Below the pieces are notes generated by a model. The model did not search any database. It was given only the letters and a program-made list of their open reading frames with translations, and was not told the DNA's origin. The translations under genes and the position numbers were made by a program. A stretch of DNA of 62,382 bases from Oscillatoriaceae cyanobacterium M33_DOE_052 (lineage in GTDB: Bacteria; Cyanobacteriota; Cyanobacteriia; Cyanobacteriales; Laspinemataceae): NCBI GenBank assembly GCA_015296065.1, contig DVDU01000038.1, positions 1 to 62,382 on the forward strand, read 5' to 3'. Positions 49,649-62,382 of this stretch are shown here, in pieces. Position 1 is the first letter of the stretch; each line of letters begins with the position of its first letter.

Positions 49649-51676
49649 TCACTCTTGGAAACGCGGGGTCAAGCAGTAGGGGCAGTCCATCCATTCCTGC
49701 TGTAGTCCGGCGCCACAAGCCTTACAGGTGAGGCCAATTTTCCGCCGCCGCTTCAGTTCCGCGTCTAAACCAGTGTCAGTGAAGGTGACACGATCGACCT
49801 CTTCAAAGGTAGTATGCCCTTCCCGCACCAGGTTGATGCTGTAGGGGAGCAGAGAGAGCATCCCCTCTTCCTCGGCGCGTTCTTTAATCATGGCCGTGGA
49901 GGCGCGTTGGGTGATCAGGGCGGAGATTTCATCACTGTTTTTCAGCACTTCATACACGCCCACACGACCTTTGTAGCCTAAGCCGCGACATTTGGGACAG
50001 AGGGAACCGGCTTCATCGGCGGCTTTACGATCGTTCGGGGCGATAAAATTAGCTTTATAGAACGTGACTGCTGATTCTCGGGAAGCAGATAGACCGTAGC
50101 GAGCCAGTTCGTCCGGGGTGGGGCTATAGGCTTGGCGACAAGTGCCACAAACTCGGCGCATCAAACGTTGGGCAGAAATACCGATGAGAGAACCAGCCAC
50201 CATGAACGGCTCTACGCCCATTTCATCCAGACGAGCGATCGCCCCCGAGGCGTCATTAGTGTGGAGAGTAGTCAGCACCAAGTGACCCGTGAGCGCCGCT
50301 TCGATCGCCGTTTTCGCCGTTTCCTTATCCCGCGTTTCTCCCACCAGAATAATATCCGGGTCTTGGCGCATAAACGCCCGCAGCAGCGCCGTAAAATCGA
50401 GACCCTTCGCCCGGATCACCTGACACTGAGTAATCCCCGGTAAAGCATATTCAATGGGGTCTTCCGCCGTACTGATATTTACCCCCACCTCATTGCGTTC
50501 CGCCAACACCGAATACAAAGATGTTGACTTACCCGAACCCGTCGGCCCCGTCACCAAAATCAGGCCAAACGGACGGCTGGCGAACTCCCGCACCTTCGCC
50601 AGAGCCTCCTGGTCAGTAATCAACATCCCCAAACCTAGCTGGGTGGAGGAGTTATCCAAAATCCGCATACAGATTTTTTCACCGAAGCGGCTGGGCACCA
50701 CATTCACCCGAAAATCCACCGTGCGCCCCTGAAACACCCGGCGGATGCGACCATCTTGGGCATTCCGGCGTTCAGCAATATCTAATTCGGCAATAATTTT
50801 GAAGCGCGCCACCAAAGGATTAACAATCTTTTTCGGCAACTTGTAGATTTCTTGGAGTACCCCATCCTTGCGCATCCGCACCCGGAGAAACTCTTCTTGG
50901 GGTTCCACGTGGATATCAGATACCCCATCCGTCAATGCCTTAGCCAGGATTTGGTTTACCGTTTTGACGATCGGCGCTGACTCAGCCCCTTGCAGGGACT
51001 TGTCAATGTCCATATCATCACTGCCCTCAGCTTCCGCCTCCCCAATATCCACATTGGAGAAAGCGTCGATATCCACAGTCAGATCAACCTGCTTCGCTTT
51101 CTCTTCGTCTTGCTTCTTGCGCTTAGCTTCTTCTTGGGCTTTCCCTTCCAGGTATTGATCTAGCAATTTGCGGTGGTCTTCTGGTGCCAGGGCTCGCCGC
51201 CGCAACCCCCATCCCTTGGGTTGCAAAATCCGTTTCAAATCATCCAGAGCAGTAATGTTTTCCGGATCTACCATCCCCACCAGCACCGAAGGCGGTTCCC
51301 CCACGCTCTTCTCCAGAGGTAGCAGACGATGCAGGCGACACATCTCGATACTGATTACCGAGTCTATCAGTTCCGAGAGCGTCTCCATAGACACTTCTCT
51401 GATCTCTGGGTCGAAAGCCTCGACACCGTAGAGGATTTTGATTTCAAATAACTGATGCAGCTTGTATTCCCGGAGCAATTCTGGAGGCATCGGCTTTTGT
51501 ACCAGACTTTCGAGAGCCTCAGTAAATGGCTTCCCATCCTTCCGGCTGTGCTGATTGGCTTCTCCGATTTGCAACGGGTTGGCATAACCCGCCTTAATCA
51601 GTTTATTTTCAAAAGGAGAAAACTTGCCGCTGGTGGTAACGAGAGCTTGTTTTGGTGAGATGGAGGAGTTGGTCAT
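49649..51676 (-). CDS. pilB: Type IV pilus assembly ATPase PilB
   Basis: Cytoplasmic hexameric ATPase that extends the type IV pilus. The 675-residue protein starts MTNSSISPKQALVTTSG. Features: N-terminal GspE_N-like domain (about 20-170), Walker A GPTGSGKST, Walker B IILVGETRDKETA, and the tetracysteine zinc site CGTCRQ...CPKC; a second C-terminal ribbon CKACGAGLQQEWMDCPYC ends the protein. I set the start at 51676 because this gives the usual ~670 residues; the frame stays open 179 codons further upstream, into what is otherwise the pilB-grpE intergenic region. There is no strong ribosome binding site. Confidence 0.94.
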   Translation of the reverse strand: MTNSSISPKQALVTTSGKFSPFENKLIKAGYANPLQIGEANQHSRKDGKPFTEALESLVQKPMPPELLREYKLHQLFEIKILYGVEAFDPEIREVSMETLSELIDSVISIEMCRLHRLLPLEKSVGEPPSVLVGMVDPENITALDDLKRILQPKGWGLRRRALAPEDHRKLLDQYLEGKAQEEAKRKKQDEEKAKQVDLTVDIDAFSNVDIGEAEAEGSDDMDIDKSLQGAESAPIVKTVNQILAKALTDGVSDIHVEPQEEFLRVRMRKDGVLQEIYKLPKKIVNPLVARFKIIAELDIAERRNAQDGRIRRVFQGRTVDFRVNVVPSRFGEKICMRILDNSSTQLGLGMLITDQEALAKVREFASRPFGLILVTGPTGSGKSTSLYSVLAERNEVGVNISTAEDPIEYALPGITQCQVIRAKGLDFTALLRAFMRQDPDIILVGETRDKETAKTAIEAALTGHLVLTTLHTNDASGAIARLDEMGVEPFMVAGSLIGISAQRLMRRVCGTCRQAYSPTPDELARYGLSASRESAVTFYKANFIAPNDRKAADEAGSLCPKCRGLGYKGRVGVYEVLKNSDEISALITQRASTAMIKERAEEEGMLSLLPYSINLVREGHTTFEEVDRVTFTDTGLDAELKRRRKIGLTCKACGAGLQQEWMDCPYCLTPRFQE

Positions 51677-52351
51677 AACTGCTTGCTTGCCAGTATCAAT
51701 TTCTAGTATTCCCAAAAATCTCGATATTTCTTTCCGACAGCTTGATTTACCCGCCACCGCCCGCATTTCCCCTCGCCAAATCCGACCAAAGCCTCCATTT
51801 CTGGCAGATTTGGCCAGCAGTGGAAGAGGGTAACACTTGCGCGAGAGAAAATTTGGGAGTGGGCTGCCGGTTAACTTCCTTTCTAGGCATTCCTCTGGTA
51901 TCCTTTGGGGGCGCTTAAGGAATGTGCTGGTGCCAGCCCGCTGTTGGGTGGAGAGGCGCTTGGGTCTGATGGCGCCGGGGGATGAGACAAACATCAACCC
52001 CATGTGATCCCGATGATAACCCATGAGCATCACCGTGACCGGGAATTTAATCCAGTTCGGGAAATATTGCTGGCGCACCCGGCCCCGATCGTCTTCCTGA
52101 CGGTCTTGGTGGTGATTTAGGGCGGAAAACCCCACTCCCGATCGGGCGCGCCTGCTAGCAGCATCCAAGATAAGATTGGTTAAGATTGTCCAACTGCATA
52201 GGGCAGCCCCCATACCCTAGAAGAAATAATGGGAAAGAACCTGGATGCTGGTATCGGGCACCAGGGTGCTGTGGGGGCAACCAAACGCCCTGCGTTGTGA
52301 CAAGGGTAATCAGAGTATAACCAACCTCCAGCAATGGGAGGATAGCGGATA
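51677..52351. other. Divergent pilB/grpE intergenic region
   Basis: Holds both promoters for the divergent pilB and grpE genes. The minus strand is stop-free for 179 codons upstream of the chosen pilB start, which is unusual but has no family-like content. No CIRCE element (TTAGCACTC-N9-GAGTGCTAA) was found upstream of grpE. GGGAGGATAG precedes the grpE ATG. Confidence 0.45.
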
Positions 52352-53107
52352 ATGATGGAAGAGGAAAAGGACTTAGAGAACCAAACCCAACCAAATGCCA
52401 CGCCACCGGAGTCACCGAGTGACTCCCCAGCCGCTGCATTCGCAGACTTGGCTGGGGCAGTGGGCGACCAGTCCGGAGGCAAACCACCCACCGCAGATCC
52501 GGTTGTGGGCTCTAGGCAGCCAGAAGAAGTGGCACCGGAGGAGATGGACTTTTTCGATCCCTTGGCCATAGAAGGGTTGATCCAAGCCAATGATAGCCTG
52601 AAAGCTCAATTAGAACAGGCTCAAGCTCAGTTTGAAGACCTCAAAGGTCAATATGCACGGCTAGGGGCAGATTTTGAGAATTACCGCCGCCGTACCGAAA
52701 AAGAAAAAGAAGAACTGAACCAATTGGCCACGGCGGTCACCATCAAAGAACTGCTACCGGTGGTGGACAATTTTGAGCGGGCACGTTCCCAGATTAAGCC
52801 CCAAAACGATTCGGAAATGAATATTCACAAAAGCTACCAAAGCGTGTATAAGCTGTTGGTAGATTGTCTGAAGCGTTTGGGGGTGGCGGCGATGTATCCC
52901 AAAGGCCAGGAGTTTGACCCCAACCTCCATGAAGCGGTGATGCGCGAAGCCACCACCGAGCATCCCGAAGGGACAGTGCTGGAAGAATTCATGCGGGGAT
53001 ATATGCTCGGCGATCGCATCCTGCGCCACGCGATGGTCAAAGTTGCCACCGCTCCTGAGCCCGAGAGCCCCTCAGAAGAAAGTCAAAGCGAATCTCCCCA
53101 GGAATGA
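52352..53107 (+). CDS. grpE: Nucleotide exchange factor GrpE
   Basis: Exchange factor that releases ADP from DnaK. The 251-residue protein has an acidic, Pro-rich N-terminal tail (1-85), a coiled coil (SLKAQLEQAQAQFEDLKGQYARLGADFENYRRRTEKEKEEL), and the family signature DNFERARSQIKP plus HEAVMREATTEHPEGTVLEEFMRGYMLGDRILRHAMVKVA. A second ATG at 52355 is equally possible. First gene of the chaperone cluster; dnaK follows after 141 bases. Confidence 0.96.
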   Translation: MMEEEKDLENQTQPNATPPESPSDSPAAAFADLAGAVGDQSGGKPPTADPVVGSRQPEEVAPEEMDFFDPLAIEGLIQANDSLKAQLEQAQAQFEDLKGQYARLGADFENYRRRTEKEKEELNQLATAVTIKELLPVVDNFERARSQIKPQNDSEMNIHKSYQSVYKLLVDCLKRLGVAAMYPKGQEFDPNLHEAVMREATTEHPEGTVLEEFMRGYMLGDRILRHAMVKVATAPEPESPSEESQSESPQE

Positions 53108-53248
53108 TTTAGCCCGCGTGTAGCGCATATCAAAGCCGCTGGCATGGTCAGCTACCAAGTCCCTCTCCTCCTAACCTACCATGCTGCGGCATAATCTTTT
53201 CATAGACATCTGCTACCAGACATCAACAGCCACCACCGCCGAACCGTT

Positions 53249-56363
<3,115 letters not shown>

Positions 56364-56364
<1 letters not shown>

Positions 56365-56621
56365 TGAGTAATTCTTCTGCATCCATTCCTGATGTCCAGA
56401 TGGACTTGCGGGGTACTCCCTGCCCGATTAATTTCGTGCGGACGAAACTCCGTTTGCAGCAAATGGCTCCCGGTCAGCTACTGGAAGTGTGGCTGGATCC
56501 GGGAGAACCGATCGAGCAAGTGCCTGACAGTCTGGCAATGGAAGGTCACACCATTGAAATGATCCAGGATATGTCCGGCTTTTTTGCTCTGAAAGTCAGA
56601 CGCTGCAATCCACAAGCATGA
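56364..56621 (+). CDS. TusA/SirA-like sulfurtransferase family protein
   Basis: An 85-residue TusA-fold protein: MDLRGTPCPINFVRTKLRLQQMAPGQLLEVWLDPGEPIEQVPDSL... The RGTPCP motif holds the persulfide-carrying Cys (about residue 20). TusA proteins carry sulfur for tRNA thiolation or for molybdenum cofactor; the acceptor here is unknown. The start overlaps the dnaJ stop and the stop overlaps the rsgA start, so translation is likely coupled. Confidence 0.9.
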
Positions 56622-57736
56622 TTTTGACGGTGGCAAATCTCCCGGATTCACATGAGGCACCCCTGTTAACGGGCACGGTTTTGGCGGTGCAAGCTAATTA
56701 TTATCGGGTGGAACTGGATCCCCCGATGCAAATGGTCGCGGATCAGAACCTGCCCTCCCCCCTGCCTCAATTCCTGTTATGTACGCGGCGGTCTCGATTG
56801 AAAAAAATCGGCCAGCAGGTGATGGTGGGCGATCGTGTGGCCATTGATGAACCGGACTTTGTTGGACAGCGGGGAGCCATCAGCTCGGTTTTCCCCCGCC
56901 AAAGCGAACTCGATCGCCCCCCGATCGCTAATGCCGATCGCATCTTATTAGTCTTCGCTCTCGAAGAACCCACCCTCGACCCCCACCAGCTCACCCGGTT
57001 TCTCGTCAAAGCCGAATCCACCGGTTTACAAGTCAGCCTCTGTCTCAATAAATCCGATTTACTCCCCCCACCCGAACGCCAACAATGGCAACAGCGGCTG
57101 CAAAATTGGGGTTATCAACCCCTATTTATCAGCGTCCAACAGGATGAAGGTTTGCCAGAGCTGAAAACCGAACTCGCTAACCAAATCACCGTTATTTGCG
57201 GTCCTTCCGGTGTGGGCAAATCCAGCCTCATCAATCACCTGATTCCCGAAGCTCACCTCCGGGTAGCCGCCGTTTCCGGTAAACTCGGGCGCGGTCGCCA
57301 CACCACCCGTCACGTGGAACTATTTAAATTACCTGGTGGCGGTTTACTCGCTGATACTCCCGGCTTCAACCAGCCAGAATTGAACAGCACTCCTACCCAG
57401 TTAGCCAATTATTTCCCCGAAGCTCGCCTGCGTCTGGGGGTAAATTCTTGTCAGTTCGCCAACTGTCTCCACGGCGATGAGCCTAACTGCGCTGTCTCTG
57501 GTGACTGGGAGCGTTATGGTGATTATTTGGAGTTGCTCCATGAGGCGATCGAGCATCAGGAATTTCTCCACCACCACAGCGATCGCGAATCCAGTTTAAA
57601 AGTCAAAACCAAACGCTCTGGTAAGCCAGAATACGAACCCCGCCTGGAATCTAAAAAATACCGGCGCATCTCCCGCCGCTTCCAGCACCAACAACTCCAT
57701 GATTTAGAATCAGACGAATTAGAAGAAGAACCATGA
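56618..57736 (+). CDS. rsgA: Small ribosomal subunit biogenesis GTPase RsgA
   Basis: Circularly permuted GTPase that helps mature the 30S subunit. The 372-residue protein has an N-terminal OB-fold (about 10-85), then NKSD (SLCLNKSDLLPP), the P-loop GPSGVGKSSLI (about 192-202), GKLGRGRHTTRH and DTPGFNQPE in the permuted order, and a zinc-knuckle CQFANCLHGDEPNC (Cys-x-x-x-x-Cys...His...Cys). The C-terminal tail is basic then acidic. Starts with ATGA overlap of the TusA-like gene. All hallmark motifs are intact. Confidence 0.96.
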   Translation: MILTVANLPDSHEAPLLTGTVLAVQANYYRVELDPPMQMVADQNLPSPLPQFLLCTRRSRLKKIGQQVMVGDRVAIDEPDFVGQRGAISSVFPRQSELDRPPIANADRILLVFALEEPTLDPHQLTRFLVKAESTGLQVSLCLNKSDLLPPPERQQWQQRLQNWGYQPLFISVQQDEGLPELKTELANQITVICGPSGVGKSSLINHLIPEAHLRVAAVSGKLGRGRHTTRHVELFKLPGGGLLADTPGFNQPELNSTPTQLANYFPEARLRLGVNSCQFANCLHGDEPNCAVSGDWERYGDYLELLHEAIEHQEFLHHHSDRESSLKVKTKRSGKPEYEPRLESKKYRRISRRFQHQQLHDLESDELEEEP

Positions 57737-57787
57737 TTTACTGATAACAACTTAAATCAGCATCATAACTAGACAATCAATAATTTT

Positions 57788-58540
57788 ATGACTTGGCGCA
57801 ATGGTTATGGCGAGTTCGTTCTCACCGGAGAATTTGCTAAATTATACATCAAAGCCGTCAAACATGGCGTTGACCACCTCTGGGATTACTATGAGAACGA
57901 CACAGAATTTATGTGGTATCCTACCGGCTCTCGGTTATTCGACAACGCCCATCATTATCAAAAAGTCCATCTCATCAATATCTGCTTGTCAGCTTTAATT
58001 GACCCCAACTACACCCCACCGAAGCGCAGCCACTTATTAGATGCCGCAGCTTATTTCGCGTTCGCTTTTTTGCTGGAAGAGATTCAGGGAGAAATCGAAC
58101 GGGAATTATCCGACATCAAATATGGGGTAGAATCTAAACCTGATGATGAAAAATATAAATATTATTATCGCCAGATGCTTGAAGGCGCATTTCAAGAGGA
58201 AATCGTACCTTTTGAAATGGATTCACTAGAAAATGGCCTTTACGTTTACGAAGACGAAGAAGAGTATCAACAAATTGCTGCTGATTTGAAAAAATTTGAA
58301 TATCAATCTACCGAGATGTCTTACTGGGACTATCTTCTAGAAATGTTGGCTAATCTCATATTTGAGGATAGGGACTGGGAAATGGTATCTGATACCCCGG
58401 CTTGGCTCGATGGCGGGGACGAAATCAGCCAGGTGATGGGAGTGAGCGACAGTTATTTAACCAACCGCTTGCCCAAAGTCACCAAAAAAGCAGCCTTAGC
58501 GGCTCGAAAGGCGATAAATAGCTGGAAACTGGAAAATTAA
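57788..58540 (+). CDS. Acidic protein of unknown function
   Basis: A 250-residue acidic, aromatic-rich protein: MTWRNGYGEFVLTGEFAKLYIKAVKHGVDHLWDYYENDTEFMWYPTGSRLFDN. Helical throughout by appearance, with DEEEYQQIAADLKKFEY and a terminal KAALAARKAINSWKLEN. No domain, metal motif or membrane segment is recognised. It follows rsgA after 51 bases, so it may be read from the same transcript. A 14-base palindrome CCAAAATATTTTGG lies 11 bases after the stop. Confidence 0.65.
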   Translation: MTWRNGYGEFVLTGEFAKLYIKAVKHGVDHLWDYYENDTEFMWYPTGSRLFDNAHHYQKVHLINICLSALIDPNYTPPKRSHLLDAAAYFAFAFLLEEIQGEIERELSDIKYGVESKPDDEKYKYYYRQMLEGAFQEEIVPFEMDSLENGLYVYEDEEEYQQIAADLKKFEYQSTEMSYWDYLLEMLANLIFEDRDWEMVSDTPAWLDGGDEISQVMGVSDSYLTNRLPKVTKKAALAARKAINSWKLEN

Positions 58541-58706
58541 ACCGGTTGCTGCCAAAATATTTTGGCCTTGTAGATGTTGACAAAAAGCCAAAAATATGCT
58601 GACTAGACGGTAATTGCCAAGTTTATCAGCAAATATGCCTACTAGCAGCATAACCCAGATAAATCTGGTAGTCTAGCTTAAACAGTTTTGGTACAGAGTA
58701 AAACTA

Positions 58707-59870
58707 ATGGAAATTTTAATTGGGCGAGGCAAGACAGCTCGCCGCGCATACGGAATAGATGAAATCGCCCTCGTGCCAGGAACCAGGACACTAGACCCAA
58801 GTTTAGCCGATACCAGCTTCGAGATTGGCGGCATCAAGCGGGAAATCCCAATTATCGCCAGCGCGATGGATGGGGTGGTAGATGTGCGGATGGCAGTGCT
58901 TTTGTCGCAACTGGGGGCGATCGGGGTGCTGAATTTGGAAGGCATCCAAACCCGCTATGAAGACCCCAATCCGATTTTGGACAAGATTGCATCGGTGAGC
59001 AACACCGAGTTTGTCCCCCTGATGCAGGAATTATACGCCGAACCGATTAAGCCGGAATTAATTGTACAGCGGATTCGGGAAATCAAAACCCAGGGCGGCA
59101 TTGCCGCAGTGAGCGCCACGCCAGTGGGAGCCGTCAAATATGGTGCGGCAGTAGCTGAGGCGGGAGCGGATTTGTTTTTCGTTCAGGCTACCGTAGTATC
59201 CACGGCACATTTATCTCCGGAATCAGTGACACCGCTGGATTTGGCGCAGTTTTGCCGGGAGATGCCAGTGCCGGTGATTTTGGGCAACTGCGTCACTTAC
59301 CAAGTCACCCTCAATTTGATGAAAGCCGGTGCCGCTGGGGTGCTGGTCGGTATTGGACCGGGTGCGGCTTGCACATCTCGGGGCGTGTTGGGGGTGGGTA
59401 TTCCCCAGGCGACGGCGGTGGCAGATTGCGCGGCGGCGCGGAATGATTATTACCAGGAGACTGGGAAATATGTGCCGGTGATTGCGGATGGGGGTTTGAT
59501 TACTGGCGGCGATATTTGCAAGTGTATTGCCTGTGGTGCCGATGCGGTGATGATTGGTTCGCCTTTGGCGCGAGCGAAAGAGGCGCCGGGACGGGATTAT
59601 CACTGGGGGATGGCCACTCCGAGTCCGGTTTTGCCCCGGGGGACTCGGATTCGCGTGGGGACCACGGGGACTCTAGAGCAAATCCTGCGCGGTCCGGCGC
59701 AACTGGATGATGGTACTCACAATTTGCTCGGAGCGCTGAAAACGAGTATGGGGACTTTGGGGGCGAAGAATATTAAGGAGATGCAGCAGGTGGAAGTGGT
59801 GATTGCGCCGTCTTTGCTGACTGAGGGGAAGGTTTATCAGAAAGCTCAGCATTTGGGAATGGGTAAGTAG
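58707..59870 (+). CDS. guaB3: GuaB3-family IMP dehydrogenase-related protein
   Basis: A 387-residue TIM-barrel protein of the IMPDH/GMP-reductase superfamily, GuaB3 branch, found in cyanobacteria and actinobacteria. Begins [31 protein letters not shown]. It contains [22 protein letters not shown], the catalytic Cys loop [30 protein letters not shown] and [13 protein letters not shown]. It lacks the CBS (Bateman) pair of GuaB, which explains its shorter length. Members act on IMP/XMP-type purine nucleotides; which reaction runs in this organism is not decided by sequence. It is a single gene with its own leader. Confidence 0.9.
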   Translation: MEILIGRGKTARRAYGIDEIALVPGTRTLDPSLADTSFEIGGIKREIPIIASAMDGVVDVRMAVLLSQLGAIGVLNLEGIQTRYEDPNPILDKIASVSNTEFVPLMQELYAEPIKPELIVQRIREIKTQGGIAAVSATPVGAVKYGAAVAEAGADLFFVQATVVSTAHLSPESVTPLDLAQFCREMPVPVILGNCVTYQVTLNLMKAGAAGVLVGIGPGAACTSRGVLGVGIPQATAVADCAAARNDYYQETGKYVPVIADGGLITGGDICKCIACGADAVMIGSPLARAKEAPGRDYHWGMATPSPVLPRGTRIRVGTTGTLEQILRGPAQLDDGTHNLLGALKTSMGTLGAKNIKEMQQVEVVIAPSLLTEGKVYQKAQHLGMGK

Positions 59871-59989
59871 ATATACTCTATGATCTCAATTGTAAAGTTT
59901 TCTGCCAGAAGGAGGGCGAGAACGCCATCTTTTGAGTATAATAAAGTATAGCGGAGACGCATGTTTCCGTTCACTCCTCACACCACACT

Positions 59990-60020
59990 CCGCCCGGACT
60001 TCGGTTCGGGCGGTTTCTTA
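59990..60020 (+). terminator. Terminator-like hairpin before trxA
   Basis: CCGCCCG (59990-59996) pairs with CGGGCGG (60007-60013), with a GACTTCGGTT loop region, followed by TTTCTTAT. It is 120 bases after the guaB3 stop and ahead of trxA. Confidence 0.65.
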
Positions 60021-60069
60021 TGGTCGGATATGTCAATTCTCACAGCGGTCAAGCTGGTTTCAGGCATGG

Positions 60070-60075
60070 TATAAT
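60070..60075 (+). promoter_or_regulatory. Possible -10 box of trxA
   Basis: TATAAT at 60070-60075 is a perfect -10 consensus 38 bases before the trxA ATG. The -35 region (GTCAAG near 60048) is weak, which is common in cyanobacteria. Confidence 0.4.
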
Positions 60076-60113
60076 TACTGACTGAGAAACCATAGAAAAA
60101 AGGATTTCGAGGC

Positions 60114-60437
60114 ATGTCAACAACAGCCCCGGTTACAGATGCCAGCTTTAAGCAAGAAGTTCTAGATAGCGCAGTTCCCGTTTTGGTTGATTTTTGGGCG
60201 CCTTGGTGCGGTCCTTGCCGGATGGTGGCTCCTGTGGTGGATGAAATCGCCGAGCAGTACAAAGACCAAATCAAGGTGGTGAAAGTCAACACGGACGAAA
60301 ATCCTAATGTGGCTAGTCAATATGGGATTCGCAGCATCCCCACTCTGATGATTTTCAAGGAAGGTCAGCGGGTGGATATGGTGGTGGGTGCTGTTCCTAA
60401 AACCACTCTGGCTACTACTGTAGAAAAGTATCTCTAA
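60114..60437 (+). CDS. trxA: Thioredoxin
   Basis: A 107-residue thioredoxin that reduces protein disulfides. The redox motif is WCGPC in [58 protein letters not shown], with the cis-Pro in IPT. Full length, no signal peptide, so cytoplasmic. In cyanobacteria it controls Calvin-cycle and other light-linked enzymes. AAAAAAGG a few bases upstream may be the ribosome binding site. Confidence 0.97.
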   Translation: MSTTAPVTDASFKQEVLDSAVPVLVDFWAPWCGPCRMVAPVVDEIAEQYKDQIKVVKVNTDENPNVASQYGIRSIPTLMIFKEGQRVDMVVGAVPKTTLATTVEKYL

Positions 60438-61046
60438 CTCCTTTGCCCCCGATCGCCAGCTTCTAGGCTCACGCAAACCATGATATTGACTCTGCCCATT
60501 GCCCCCCTTTTTTAGGGGGGTTGGCGGTATCTTTTTTGGCGAGCTAGAGCATGACCGTCGGGGCTTCCTTGGCTACCAAAACCTGATGCGGCTGGTCTTG
60601 GGCTGGGGGCAAAAGGTTGAAAAGGCTTTAGCAGCCGCCATATTAGGGTTTCTCTGTACTCAGAAGGTTTGGAAAAGTCAAAAGATTGATTCTACTTTCC
60701 CCAATTGTCAAAATTTGTGTCATTTCACAAGAGCAGCCACTCACAAGCAGGATCTGAACCTGACCTAAGCGGTTGCTGACTAGCCGGAGGGTTGCTAGGG
60801 TTACTCAGGCGTTCTACCTCGCCATCACTCTTGATGTGGTTGGATTATGCCCGATACCCCCTGAGTAGCACAACTAAAATTAGCCAACCAAGATTAAAAA
60901 TGGTTTATGGAGAGGTTAGGATCGGGATTAAGGTAGTTTAAGAGCTGAATAAATCTGGCTCCGGGGGCTAATTCCTGGGCGCAATGGCAATAGTGGGCGC
61001 GGCAAAAGCAGTTAGAATCAGATTGCAGGCCAATGGCAAAACCTCT
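60438..61046. other. Intergenic region with hairpins
   Basis: CCCCCC-TTTTTTA-GGGGGG (60502-60520) is a strong short hairpin 65 bases after trxA and could terminate it; the motif CCCCCTTTTTTAGGGGG is common between genes in cyanobacteria. A longer-range inverted repeat GTTACTCAGG (60800-60809) / CCTGAGTAGC (60860-60869) has one mismatch. No gene is supported; the longest frame (60499-60768) runs across the hairpin. Confidence 0.5.
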
Positions 61047-62138
61047 ATGGCGTTCCTTTCTTCCCCAGATACAACTCCTCGCAATCAATCTTTACAGACA
61101 GAGGTGCAGGCACTTCTGGACCAGCTACCTGACTTGAATTACAAAAAATGGATTGAGCGATCGCTCGCCACCCTGGTGCAAATCGCCAACGGGGAAATGG
61201 ACCGACTCGATTGGAAAATCCTGAGCGCTTCCCTCCATGATATGCAGCGGGGATTCGAGATTTTCTCTGCTTACCGCCACGTGCGCAAAGTCACCATCTT
61301 TGGCTCCGCCCGCATGTCTCAGGACACATTAGAATGTCAGATGGCACGTGAGTTTGCCCGCCGCGTCACTGAGTTAGGATTTATGGTGATGACGGGCGCC
61401 GGAGGTGGGATTATGGAGGCGGGAAATGACGGCGCTGGTGCGGATAAGTCCTTTGGTCTCAATATTGATTTACCTTTTGAGCAGGAAGCCAACCGGGTGA
61501 TGGAAGGAGACCCCAAGCTGGTGGGGTTCAAGTATTTTTTCACGCGCAAGCTGTTTTTCCTCAAGGAGAGCGACGCGATCGCTCTATTCCCCGGTGGCTT
61601 TGGCACCCAAGATGAAGCCTTTGAGACCCTCACCCTTGCCCAAACTGGTCGTTACGGTCCAGCGCCCCTGGTACTCATCGACGCCCCCGGGGGTAGCTAC
61701 TGGGAAGACTGGGAAGCCTACATTAAAAAACACCTGGTCTCCCGAAGGCTAATTTCTCCCCAGGACACCGGTATCTACACCATCACCGACAACGTGGAAA
61801 CCGCCTGCGCCGCTATCACGAGCTTTTATCGGGTTTATCACTCCAGTCGCTATGTGGATGGTAAATTAGTCCTGCGTCTTAAGTGCCCCCTCACCGACGA
61901 TGAAGTAGAACAGCTCAACGCTGAATTCCAGGACATCTTGGTGACAGAGCGCATTGTCAAAAGCGCCGCTTTACCCAAAGAACAAGGGGATGAAACCGAA
62001 AACCTACCCCGTTTGGTGTTGCACTTCAACCGCCGGGATGTGGGCCGCCTGTATCAGATGATTGGCCAAATCAACCAAATGGGCTGCGGCGCACCCCCCA
62101 GTTGGCGCACCCAGATGGCACACCCGGAGAGCAAATAA
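61047..62138 (+). CDS. LOG-family protein (lysine decarboxylase-like fold)
   Basis: A 363-residue protein of the LOG/TIGR00730 superfamily. After a helical N-terminus, the Rossmann-like core shows TIFGSARMSQDTLECQMAREFARRVTELGFMVMTGAGGGIMEAGNDGA and the phosphoribohydrolase signature PGGFGTQDE. LOG enzymes release cytokinin-type bases or AMP-derived ribose 5-phosphate; cyanobacterial long forms are uncharacterised to my knowledge. The C-terminal ~90 residues (LRLKCPLTDDEVEQLNAEF...LVLHFNRRDVGRLYQMIGQI) are an extra domain. ATG 60984 is an alternative start. Ends next to the terminal repeat. Confidence 0.85.
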   Translation: MAFLSSPDTTPRNQSLQTEVQALLDQLPDLNYKKWIERSLATLVQIANGEMDRLDWKILSASLHDMQRGFEIFSAYRHVRKVTIFGSARMSQDTLECQMAREFARRVTELGFMVMTGAGGGIMEAGNDGAGADKSFGLNIDLPFEQEANRVMEGDPKLVGFKYFFTRKLFFLKESDAIALFPGGFGTQDEAFETLTLAQTGRYGPAPLVLIDAPGGSYWEDWEAYIKKHLVSRRLISPQDTGIYTITDNVETACAAITSFYRVYHSSRYVDGKLVLRLKCPLTDDEVEQLNAEFQDILVTERIVKSAALPKEQGDETENLPRLVLHFNRRDVGRLYQMIGQINQMGCGAPPSWRTQMAHPESK

Positions 62139-62155
62139 TAGAGGTACTTCTGGAC

Positions 62156-62382
<227 letters not shown>

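Noticed and set aside
52214-52351. CIRCE/HrcA heat-shock operator before grpE
   Set aside because: No TTAGCACTC-N9-GAGTGCTAA or close variant found.
60499-60768. 89-codon open frame after trxA
   Set aside because: It begins inside the CCCCCC/GGGGGG hairpin and has no family-like features.
60740-60830. Possible tRNA remnant (GGATCTGAACCTGACC)
   Set aside because: I could not fold a cloverleaf or find a complete T-arm and acceptor stem.

Overview
The window is chromosomal DNA of a cyanobacterium, probably a filamentous non-heterocystous (Oscillatoriales-like) one. This rests on chlB (dark-operative protochlorophyllide reductase), a GuaB3-type IMP dehydrogenase, a DUF1995 protein, a pilB-pilT-pilC cluster, a grpE-dnaK-dnaJ cluster, many HIP1 octamers (GCGATCGC) and dense 7-bp tandem repeats between genes. 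No rRNA, tRNA, CRISPR array or intact transposase gene was recognised. The species assignment is inference.

Layout. 1-9.4 kb: small zinc-ribbon membrane protein, GT39-like glycosyltransferase, a three-helix membrane protein of unknown function, two histidine kinases, and a serine-recombinase homologue whose catalytic residues are all replaced. 9.4-14.8 kb: VOC protein, then a two-gene McrB-like system (membrane-anchored coiled-coil AAA+ NTPase plus a DUF2357-like partner with no visible nuclease motif), a small membrane protein and an SDR. 14.9-19 kb: Ser/Thr kinase with zinc ribbon and membrane segment, then chlB with a clear terminator. 19-22.6 kb: small accessory island (DUF433, DUF2283, Uma2 nuclease, putative type II restriction enzyme and DNA methyltransferase). 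22.7-25.9 kb: M50-type membrane protease, two FHA proteins, pgl. 26-32.4 kb: sulfotransferase-GT2 fusion, RTX protein, SPINDLY/GT41-like TPR glycosyltransferase, HEAT-repeat protein. 32.4-41.4 kb: giant WD40 protein, SH3 protein, NurA and HAD pair, a PLD lipoprotein with an EF-hand, small zinc-ribbon proteins. 41.8-47 kb: cysteine desulfurase, DUF1995, metallophosphatase, TPR and unknown proteins. 47.1-51.7 kb: pilB-pilT-pilC. 52.3-57.7 kb: grpE, dnaK, dnaJ, TusA-like gene and rsgA, tightly packed. 57.8-62.1 kb: unknown protein, guaB3, trxA, LOG-family protein.

The best candidate for an under-described system is the McrB-like/DUF2357 pair (9850-13702). It looks like a restriction/defence-type NTPase tethered to the membrane by an N-terminal helix and about 260 residues of coiled coil. 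A second theme is the repeat landscape: at least three ~65-bp palindromic elements (two bracket the sulfotransferase-GT2 gene), an ~80-bp element with GGTTCGTAGT/ACTACAAACC ends, and several intergenic islands built as inverted arms of heptamer or G/C-rich repeats around a core. Some of these repeats lie in frame inside the dead recombinase gene. The window ends in 58 consecutive C residues, which looks like a contig end rather than natural sequence.
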